A DNA stretch of 5,781 bases, from positions 1 through 5,781 of the forward strand of contig JANYFX010000366.1 in assembly GCA_025359585.1 (NCBI GenBank). The letters run 5' to 3'. This document shows, in pieces, positions 1 to 4,603 of the stretch. This DNA is from Rhizobacter sp. (GTDB lineage: Bacteria > Pseudomonadota > Gammaproteobacteria > Burkholderiales > Burkholderiaceae_C). Positions within the stretch are counted from its first letter, which is position 1. The number at the start of each line of letters is the position of its first letter. Under the pieces are notes generated by a model, which was given only the letters and a program-made list of their open reading frames with translations, did no database searches and had not been told where the DNA came from. A program made the translations under genes and the position numbers.

Positions 1-1
1 T

Positions 2-1078
2 GAAGCCGGTGCGGCCCAGCGCATCCTGCCCAAGAGCAAGCAGAAGAAGACCATCACGCGCGCCGAAGTCGAAGACATCGTCGCCAAGATCGCGCGCATT
101 CCGCCTGCGAGCGTGTCGAACGACGACCGCTCCAAGCTGAAGACGCTCGACCGTGACCTGAACAGCGTGGTGTTCGGCCAGGAGCCGGCGGTCGAAGCGA
201 TCGCCGCCGCCATCAAGATGGCGCGTTCCGGCCTCGGCCGGCCCGACAAGCCGATCGGCTCCTTCCTGTTCAGCGGGCCGACCGGTGTGGGCAAGACCGA
301 AGTGGCCAAACAACTTGCCTACATCCTGGGCGTGGAGCTGATCCGCTTCGACATGAGCGAATACATGGAGCGCCATGCGGTGAGCCGGCTGATCGGCGCG
401 CCCCCGGGCTACGTGGGCTTCGACCAGGGCGGCTTGCTGACCGAAGCGGTCTCGAAGAAGCCGCACGCGGTGCTGCTGCTCGATGAAATCGAAAAGGCAC
501 ATCCGGATGTCTTCAATGTGCTGCTGCAGGTCATGGACCACGGCACGCTGACCGACAACAACGGGCGCAAGGCCGACTTCCGCAGCGTCATCATCATCAT
601 GACGACCAACGCCGGCGCCGAGACGATGAACAAGGCGACGATCGGCTTCACCAACGCCCGCGAGCAGGGCGACGAGATGGCCGACATCAAGCGCCTGTTC
701 ACGCCGGAATTCCGCAACCGGCTCGACGCGACGGTGAGCTTCAAGGCGCTCGACGAAGAGATCATCCTGCGCGTGGTCGACAAGTTCCTGCTGCAGCTGG
801 AGAGCCAGCTCGCCGAGAAGAAGGTCGAGGTCACCTTCACCGACACGCTGCGCAAGCAGCTGGCGAAGAAGGGCTTCGACCCGCTGATGGGCGCGCGGCC
901 TATGCAGCGCCTGATCCAGGACACGATCCGCCGTGCGCTGGCCGACGAGCTGCTGTTCGGTCGCTTGGTCGACGGCGGCCGCCTGACGGTCGACGTGGAC
1001 GCCGACGGCAAGCCGCTGCTCGACATTCAGCCGAACAAGAAGAGCGACAAGCCGAAGGCCGAGCCGGCAACAGCGTAA
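2..1078 (+). CDS. clpA: ATP-dependent Clp protease ATP-binding subunit ClpA, C-terminal part (5' truncated by window edge)
   Basis: ClpA is a cytoplasmic AAA+ hexamer that unfolds substrates and feeds them to ClpP. The reading frame is open from base 2 and gives 358 residues, covering the linker between the two AAA modules and all of the second module; about 400 N-terminal residues are missing compared with E. coli ClpA (758 aa). Numbered within this fragment: Walker A GPTGVGKT at 92-99, the aromatic pore loop GYVGF at 136-140, Walker B LLLDE followed by IEKAH at 158-167, sensor 1 TTNAG at 201-205, an IGF tripeptide at 214-216 in the position of the ClpP-docking loop, the arginine-finger segment RNRLD at 238-242, and sensor 2 GARPMQR at 297-303. 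The IGF loop and the lack of a ClpB-type middle region favour ClpA over ClpB. The GTG at 113 is internal and not the start. The tail is Lys/Ala-rich. An intrinsic terminator follows. clpS commonly lies upstream in proteobacteria, but that side is outside the window. Confidence 0.97.
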   Translation, partial: EAGAAQRILPKSKQKKTITRAEVEDIVAKIARIPPASVSNDDRSKLKTLDRDLNSVVFGQEPAVEAIAAAIKMARSGLGRPDKPIGSFLFSGPTGVGKTEVAKQLAYILGVELIRFDMSEYMERHAVSRLIGAPPGYVGFDQGGLLTEAVSKKPHAVLLLDEIEKAHPDVFNVLLQVMDHGTLTDNNGRKADFRSVIIIMTTNAGAETMNKATIGFTNAREQGDEMADIKRLFTPEFRNRLDATVSFKALDEEIILRVVDKFLLQLESQLAEKKVEVTFTDTLRKQLAKKGFDPLMGARPMQRLIQDTIRRALADELLFGRLVDGGRLTVDVDADGKPLLDIQPNKKSDKPKAEPATA

Positions 1079-1100
1079 CGCTCTGCGGGACGTAACAGCG

Positions 1101-1122
1101 GGGGCCTTCGGGCCCCTTTTTT
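1101..1122 (+). terminator. Rho-independent terminator of clpA
   Basis: Twenty-two bases after the clpA stop there is a perfect 6-bp GGGGCC/GGCCCC stem (1101-1106 with 1111-1116) closed by a TTCG tetraloop (1107-1110), immediately followed by six T (1117-1122). This is a textbook intrinsic terminator on the plus strand. It lies in the 53-bp gap between the convergent clpA and mtfA genes. Read on the minus strand, the hairpin has no T tract after it, so it should act mainly on clpA transcripts. Confidence 0.93.
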
Positions 1123-1131
1123 ATTTGGCTG

Positions 1132-1902
1132 TCAGTGAAACGCAGCGGGGTCTTGCAGGAAGAACTTGCCGAGCAGCGTGTAGAGCGCAGGGTGCTCGGC
1201 CCGGAAATCACGCGGCGCGACGAAGAAGGCTTCCGACGCGACCGCGAAGAACTCTTCCGGCGCTTCGGCCGCATACGGGTCGAGCAGCGTGTATTCGTAG
1301 GCATCGATGCGGTCGCAGAAGTCGCCGTACTCCTGGCCCATGACCGCCACCCATTCGTCGTGTGCCGCACGGTCGGGCAGGGCGGGCACGCCATCGGCCA
1401 GGCCATCGCGCATGTCCATGACATGCACGAATTCGTGGATCACCACGTTGTAGCCCTCGGCTGCCGACTCACCGGCGTCTTCCACGTCGCGCCACGACAG
1501 CATCACCGGACCGCCGTGCATCGCTTCGCCGGAGAGTTCTTCCTCGAAGTGGTGCACGACGCCGTCGTCGTCGACCATCTCGCGCTGCGCCACGACCACG
1601 TCGGCATGCACGACGATGCCGACGAAACCGTCGTACCAGTCCAGACCGAGGTTCAGCGCTGGCAGGCAGGCCTGCGCGGCGATGCACACGGCCATCAGGT
1701 CGTCGACTTCCAGGCCCTGGACGCCGGTGAATTCCTTCTCGCCGAGGAACAGCGTGGCCATGTCGCGCAGCCGTGCCATGTCGGCTTCGCTGCGCCAGGT
1801 GAGAAAAGGGAAGCGGGCGAGTGCGAGTTGCCACAGCTCGTCGGGAATGGCGCGCTGCTGCAGCGTTCTGGCCTCACGCCAGCGTTTGAACCAGCCGGCC
1901 AA
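1132..1902 (-). CDS. mtfA: MtfA-type zinc-dependent peptidase (peptidase family M90), TTG start
   Basis: The predicted protein has 256 residues, close to E. coli MtfA (265 aa). It carries the zinc-peptidase motif HEFVH at 156-160, within the context VVIHEFVHVMDMRDG, and a downstream acidic-aromatic segment (EEFFAVASEAFF, 216-227) at the place where related metallopeptidases supply the third zinc ligand. The central LGLDWYDGF stretch (85-93) also matches the family. No signal peptide is evident, so it should be cytoplasmic. In E. coli, MtfA is an aminopeptidase that binds the glucose-PTS repressor Mlc; whether an Mlc partner exists here cannot be judged from this window. Start choice: there is no ATG or GTG near the expected N-terminus. 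A TTG two bases after the lpxH stop gives an N-terminus of normal length; a CTG overlapping that stop (1906-1908) is the alternative. No strong Shine-Dalgarno is visible, so translational coupling to lpxH is likely. The frame stays open far upstream inside lpxH, but that part is an overlap artefact. Confidence 0.87.
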   Translation of the reverse strand: MAGWFKRWREARTLQQRAIPDELWQLALARFPFLTWRSEADMARLRDMATLFLGEKEFTGVQGLEVDDLMAVCIAAQACLPALNLGLDWYDGFVGIVVHADVVVAQREMVDDDGVVHHFEEELSGEAMHGGPVMLSWRDVEDAGESAAEGYNVVIHEFVHVMDMRDGLADGVPALPDRAAHDEWVAVMGQEYGDFCDRIDAYEYTLLDPYAAEAPEEFFAVASEAFFVAPRDFRAEHPALYTLLGKFFLQDPAAFH

Positions 1903-1904
1903 GA

Positions 1905-2690
1905 TCAGCCCGCGGATTCGGGTGCGATGCGGCGCAGGCCATCGCGTGTCCAGCGCAGCACTTCGGCGCGCGGCGGCGTGGCGTGGTCGAGGTCCCAGTC
2001 GCTGAGCACATGACGGGTGCGGCCGGGTTGCAGCAACTGGTCGGCGGGCCGGTGTGTGTGGCCGTGGACGAGCACCGGCACGTCGGCTGCACGCATCCAT
2101 TCGACGCTTGCCACCGGATCGAGGTCGAGCCATTCCGGCAACATCGCTCCGTGGCGGCGCTCGCTCTCGTGACGCACTTCGCGCGCGAGCGCACGCCGCT
2201 CGGCCAGCGGCCGCGCCAGCACCGAGGCCTGCCACGCCGGGCTGCGCACCATGGCGCGAAACTTCTGGTAGTCGGTGTCGGCGAGGCACAGCGCATCGCC
2301 GTGGCTGAGCAGCAGGCGTTCGCCGAACGCTGTCACGATGGTCGGGTCGGACAGCGCAGTCACCTTGCACGCCGAGAGCATGTCGGAGCCGACCAGAAAA
2401 TCGCGGTTGCCGACCATGAAGGCGACGCTTCGCAGCGCGGCCGTCTGGCTGAGAACCTCGGCGCACCGCGCTTCGAAACCCTCGTGGCGCGAGTCGTCTC
2501 CGATCCACACCTCGAACAGGTCACCGAGGATGAACACCGCGTCGGCCCGCGTTGCACGCATGTAAGAGGCCCACGCCTCGAAGCCATGCGGCGTGTCGGC
2601 CGCGAGGTGCAGGTCGCTGATGAAATCGATCGCCTGCCAGTCGTTCGGCGCGCAGAAAGCACCGAACGCGGGCAGGGCGAGCGAGGTCAT
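1905..2690 (-). CDS. lpxH: UDP-2,3-diacylglucosamine diphosphatase LpxH (lipid A biosynthesis)
   Basis: LpxH hydrolyses UDP-2,3-diacylglucosamine to lipid X and UMP, the fourth step of the Raetz pathway for lipid A, as a peripheral enzyme at the inner face of the cytoplasmic membrane. The 261-residue protein has every metallophosphoesterase motif in order: SDLHL (D26, H28), LGDLFEVWIGDD (D57), GNRDF (N95, R96), LSHGD (H130) and GHTH (H209, H211). These correspond one for one to the manganese ligands of E. coli LpxH (D8, H10, D41, N79, H114, H195, H197), which is 240 aa; the extra length here is mostly an 18-residue N-terminal extension. The ATG at 2690 has a GAAGGG Shine-Dalgarno-like stretch (2696-2701) five bases upstream. 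It lies 18 bp after ppiB and almost abuts mtfA, as expected within an operon. A complete enzyme is predicted; confusion with the unrelated LpxI or the similar LpxG is unlikely given the motif spacing. Confidence 0.96.
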   Translation of the reverse strand: MTSLALPAFGAFCAPNDWQAIDFISDLHLAADTPHGFEAWASYMRATRADAVFILGDLFEVWIGDDSRHEGFEARCAEVLSQTAALRSVAFMVGNRDFLVGSDMLSACKVTALSDPTIVTAFGERLLLSHGDALCLADTDYQKFRAMVRSPAWQASVLARPLAERRALAREVRHESERRHGAMLPEWLDLDPVASVEWMRAADVPVLVHGHTHRPADQLLQPGRTRHVLSDWDLDHATPPRAEVLRWTRDGLRRIAPESAG

Positions 2691-2708
2691 CGGCGCCCTT
2701 CGCGAGAA

Positions 2709-3209
2709 TCAGACCCGCGAAGCGCGAACGATCGTCACGTCTTCAAGCGGCACGTCGCCGTGGCCGCCCTTGCTGCCGGTCTTGACCTTCTCGATCGCGT
2801 CGACCACGTCGTTACCCGACACGACTTTCGCGAACACCGCGTAGCCCCAGCCCGAAGCGGTCTCGGCGGTGAAGTTCAGGAAGTTGTTGTCGGTCGCGTT
2901 GATGAAGAACTGCGAGCTCGCCGAGTGCGGCGCCGAGGTGCGCGCCATCGCCAGCGTGTAACGGTCGTTCTTCAGGCCGTTGTTGGCCTCGTTCGTGATC
3001 GTGGCGTTGGTCGACTTCTGCTTCATGCCGGGTTCGAAGCCGCCGCCCTGGATCATGAAGCCCGGAATGACGCGGTGAAACACCGTGCCGTTGTAGTGGC
3101 CGGCGTCGACGTATTCGAGGAAGTTCTTCGAAGAAAGAGGCGCTTTCGTTTCGTCGAGTTCGATGCGGATCGTGCCCTTGCTGGTTTCGATGTCGATCTG
3201 GGTGCCCAT
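2709..3209 (-). CDS. ppiB: Cytoplasmic cyclophilin-type peptidyl-prolyl cis-trans isomerase B
   Basis: This enzyme catalyses cis-trans isomerisation of X-Pro peptide bonds during protein folding. The 166-residue form (168 if started at 3215) is a single cyclophilin domain closely resembling E. coli PpiB (164 aa). In the 166-aa numbering it has the catalytic segment FHRVIPGFMIQGGGFEPGMKQK (44-65, with the catalytic Arg at 46), the active-site segment MARTSAPHSASSQFF (88-102) and GWGYAVFAKVV (120-130). There is no signal peptide, in contrast to the cyclophilin encoded just upstream, so it should be cytoplasmic. Start choice: two ATGs lie two codons apart. The first (3215) forms an ATGA overlap with the ppiA stop, but GGAG at 3218-3221 is only 2 bases from it; the second (3209) has 8 bases of spacing and is preferred. 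Eighteen bp separate its stop from lpxH. Confidence 0.96.
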   Translation of the reverse strand: MGTQIDIETSKGTIRIELDETKAPLSSKNFLEYVDAGHYNGTVFHRVIPGFMIQGGGFEPGMKQKSTNATITNEANNGLKNDRYTLAMARTSAPHSASSQFFINATDNNFLNFTAETASGWGYAVFAKVVSGNDVVDAIEKVKTGSKGGHGDVPLEDVTIVRASRV

Positions 3210-3211
3210 GT

Positions 3212-3784
3212 TCATTTCTCCAATGTGGCTGTCTTGATGGTGATCGGCTCGACCGGCACGTCGCCGTTCGGGCCCTTGTTGGTGGTGAGCACGACGCGGA
3301 TCTTGTCGACCACGTCCATGCCCGAGACGACCTTGCCGAACACGGCGTAGCCGTTGCCGTCACGCGAGGCAGCGGCGTTCAGAAACTCGTTGTCCTTCAC
3401 GTTGATGAAGAACTGCGAGGTCGCCGAGTTCGGGTCGTTGGTGCGTGCCATCGCGACCGTGCCGCGCTCGTTGTTCAGGCCGTTCTTGCTTTCGAGCGGG
3501 ATCGGCGCGCGCGTCGGCTTCTCTTTCATGTCGGCGGTCATGCCACCGCCCTGGATCATGAAGTTCGGGATGACGCGGTGGAACACCGTGCCGTTGTAGT
3601 GCCCCGCCTTCACGTACTGCAGAAAGTTCTCGACCGACTTCGGCGCCTTGGCGGCGTCGAGTTCGATCACGATGTCGCCGGCCGAGGTGGCGAGCTTGAC
3701 CTTCTGCGCGAACGCCGAGGCACTGGTGCCGAGCGCAAGCGCCAGCAGCGTGATGCCGGCCCAGCGGGAAAGGGGGTGTGTCAT
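3212..3784 (-). CDS. ppiA: Periplasmic cyclophilin-type peptidyl-prolyl cis-trans isomerase A
   Basis: This is a prolyl isomerase of 190 residues, the same length as E. coli PpiA. Residues 1-26 form a signal peptide: Arg at 7, a hydrophobic core ITLLALALG, and an AFA cleavage site at 24-26 before QKVKL. The mature protein is therefore predicted to be periplasmic. The cyclophilin domain fills the rest, with FHRVIPNFMIQGGG at 68-81 (catalytic Arg 70), MARTNDPNSATSQFF at 112-126 and GNGYAVFGKVV at 143-153. It is clearly a paralogue of the adjacent ppiB product. The start at 3784 is fixed by a strong AAGGAG (3792-3797) and by the signal peptide. An in-frame ATG 14 codons upstream (3826) would place the Shine-Dalgarno inside the gene and bury the signal peptide, so it was not used. 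The stop overlaps the first possible ppiB ATG. It lies 38 bp downstream of the TPR gene. Confidence 0.95.
   Translation of the reverse strand: MTHPLSRWAGITLLALALGTSASAFAQKVKLATSAGDIVIELDAAKAPKSVENFLQYVKAGHYNGTVFHRVIPNFMIQGGGMTADMKEKPTRAPIPLESKNGLNNERGTVAMARTNDPNSATSQFFINVKDNEFLNAAASRDGNGYAVFGKVVSGMDVVDKIRVVLTTNKGPNGDVPVEPITIKTATLEK
3218..3221 (-). promoter_or_regulatory. Shine-Dalgarno GGAG of ppiB, inside the end of ppiA
   Basis: On the minus strand GGAG lies in the last codons of ppiA, 2 nt before the first ppiB ATG and 8 nt before the second. The spacing favours initiation at the second ATG (3209). Its position means ribosomes finishing ppiA would cover it, which suggests translational coupling. 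Confidence 0.6.
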
Positions 3785-3791
3785 GGCTTGT

Positions 3792-3797
3792 CTCCTT
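3792..3797 (-). promoter_or_regulatory. Strong Shine-Dalgarno AAGGAG of ppiA
   Basis: Minus-strand AAGGAG lies 7 nt upstream of the ATG at 3784. It decides the ppiA start against the upstream in-frame ATG at 3826. Confidence 0.88.
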
Positions 3798-3822
3798 CGT
3801 ATGAATGAACTGGGATCCGGAT

Positions 3823-4374
3823 TCATCGTGCCGGCGTGTCGGCACCCTGTGCCACTCGCGGCTTGCTCTTGAACAGTTCGCGCACCAGCGCGAGCTTCGG
3901 CGGCACGCTCACGTTGCGTGCGTCAAGTTGCAGGGCCCGCGCATAAGACTGGGCCGCGAGCGTGGCGTACACATCGCCGAGGTTCTCGTGCGCGGTCGCG
4001 TAGCCGGGGTTGGTGCGCAGTGCCTGCTCCAGTGTGGCGCGGGCCTTGATGTAGTCGCCAGTGGCGGCATGGATTGCGGCCAGGTTGTTGTAGGGCTCGG
4101 CCAGATCGGGGTAGTCCTCGGTGAGCTTCTGGAACAGCTCGATGGCTTCGGGGTAACGCTTGGCATCGGCCAGCATCACGCCTTTGAGGAAACGCATCGG
4201 CGGGTCTTTGGGAGTGAGTGCCAGGAACTCGTCTGCGCGCTGCATGGCGGCAGCCGACTGGCCGGAATAGTGCAGGCTGTGCACGTCGCCCAAGGCATCG
4301 GCGCGCGCCGCCACGCTGGTGCCGAGCAACACGAACAGCAACGATCCGGCGAGCAGGTGGGGCAAACGAATCAT
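3823..4374 (-). CDS. Exported tetratricopeptide-repeat (TPR) protein, function unknown
   Basis: The protein has 183 residues. Residues 1-25 look like a Sec signal peptide: Arg at 3, a hydrophobic core LLAGSLLFVLLG, and an ARA cleavage site before D26, so a periplasmic location is predicted; there is no lipobox Cys. The rest is built of helical TPR units: a degenerate one at about 28-56, two good ones at about 58-91 (key residues in FLKGVMLADAKRYPEAIELF) and 92-125 (YNNLAAIHAATGDYIKARATL), and a shortened last one at about 126-155 (HENLGDVYATLAAQSYARAL) that lacks roughly five residues between its helices. TPRs normally mediate protein-protein contacts; no catalytic domain is seen. The frame is open up to 4617, but only the ATG at 4374 gives a signal peptide; an in-frame TTG four codons upstream is possible. 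No good Shine-Dalgarno precedes it. It is the first gene of the minus-strand cluster, followed by ppiA, which suggests but does not prove a role in envelope protein assembly. Confidence 0.86.
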   Translation of the reverse strand: MIRLPHLLAGSLLFVLLGTSVAARADALGDVHSLHYSGQSAAAMQRADEFLALTPKDPPMRFLKGVMLADAKRYPEAIELFQKLTEDYPDLAEPYNNLAAIHAATGDYIKARATLEQALRTNPGYATAHENLGDVYATLAAQSYARALQLDARNVSVPPKLALVRELFKSKPRVAQGADTPAR

Positions 4375-4449
4375 CGGCGTCCGCAAAGACGAAACTGGCG
4401 TGAGGGATGGGGTGCTTGGCAGCGGTAGGGTGCTCTCGGCGCGGCCCGC

Positions 4450-4467
4450 TATACTGATTCGATTGTA
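4450..4467. promoter_or_regulatory. Candidate back-to-back -10 elements for cysS and the TPR-ppiA-ppiB-lpxH-mtfA cluster
   Basis: On the plus strand TATACT (4450-4455) differs from TATAAT at one position and would start cysS transcription near 4462, leaving a leader of about 140 nt. On the minus strand TACAAT (4467-4462) also differs at one position and would start the TPR-gene transcript near 4455, leaving a leader of about 80 nt. Neither has a recognisable -35 hexamer at 16-18 bp, so these are candidates chosen mainly because this is the only AT-rich spot between the two start codons. Confidence 0.35.
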
Positions 4468-4492
4468 GTGCAGGCCTCTTGTTCGCAGGCTT

Positions 4493-4564
4493 GCGCGGGG
4501 CTTGTTGCAAGCGTGTTGCAGCGGCTTCGTCCCACCCCACCGCCCCCGACCCGAAGCCCCGCGC
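4493..4564 (+). repeat. 11-bp perfect inverted repeat upstream of cysS (stem alternative 1)
   Basis: GCGCGGGGCTT (4493-4503) is the exact reverse complement of AAGCCCCGCGC (4554-4564), with a 50-nt loop. As RNA it would form a very GC-rich stem in the presumed cysS leader. It cannot form at the same time as the inner part of the nested repeat at 4515-4579, because both use 4554-4558. The repeat is directly visible; any function is inference. Confidence 0.6.
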
Positions 4565-4579
4565 GCCCTGTGCTGCAAC
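4515..4579 (+). repeat. Nested two-part inverted repeat upstream of cysS (stem alternative 2)
   Basis: GTTGCAGC (4515-4522) pairs perfectly with GCTGCAAC (4572-4579). Directly inside it GGCTTCG (4523-4529) pairs perfectly with CGAAGCC (4552-4558), around a 22-nt C-rich loop. Together they give 15 base pairs, continuous on the 5' side and interrupted on the 3' side by a 13-nt bulge (4559-4571). The base of the structure lies 24 nt before the cysS ATG. No T tract follows, so it is not an intrinsic terminator. Confidence 0.6.
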
Positions 4580-4603
4580 GGGCCTGAAATTGCCCATCGG
4601 CCC

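Larger units (their letters stand above)
4375..4603. other. Divergent intergenic region between the TPR gene and cysS
   Basis: This 229-bp stretch holds no convincing gene. Its left part contains the only AT-rich patch (about 4450-4467) and so the likely divergent promoters. Its right part (about 4488-4579) is GC-rich and full of inverted and direct repeats, listed separately. It should carry the leaders of both the minus-strand cluster and cysS. Confidence 0.8.

Noticed and set aside
1101..1122. Bidirectional terminator also serving mtfA
   Set aside because: Read on the minus strand, the T tract becomes an A tract before the hairpin and no T run follows, so only the clpA direction is supported.
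1903..2508. Upstream extension of the mtfA frame into lpxH (total about 458 codons)
   Set aside because: The extra 200 residues are Arg/Ala/Pro-rich shadow sequence of lpxH; the MtfA family begins at about 1902, and its known length of about 260 aa fits that start.
1983..3350. Long plus-strand open frame (about 455 codons) across lpxH, ppiB and part of ppiA
   Set aside because: It lies antisense to three well-supported genes, is rich in Arg, His and Val in the manner of antisense frames of GC-rich genes, and shows no domain or ribosome-binding site.
3785..3826. Start of ppiA at the upstream ATG (3826), which overlaps the TPR stop as ATGA
   Set aside because: A strong AAGGAG with correct spacing and an N-terminal signal peptide both support the ATG at 3784.
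3801..3826. Inverted repeat ATGAAT...ATTCAT with a GGATCC palindrome between the TPR gene and ppiA
   Set aside because: The 6-bp AT-rich stem with a 14-nt loop is weak and has no T tract. It partly reflects the overlapping stop and ATG codons, so I do not call it a terminator or processing site.
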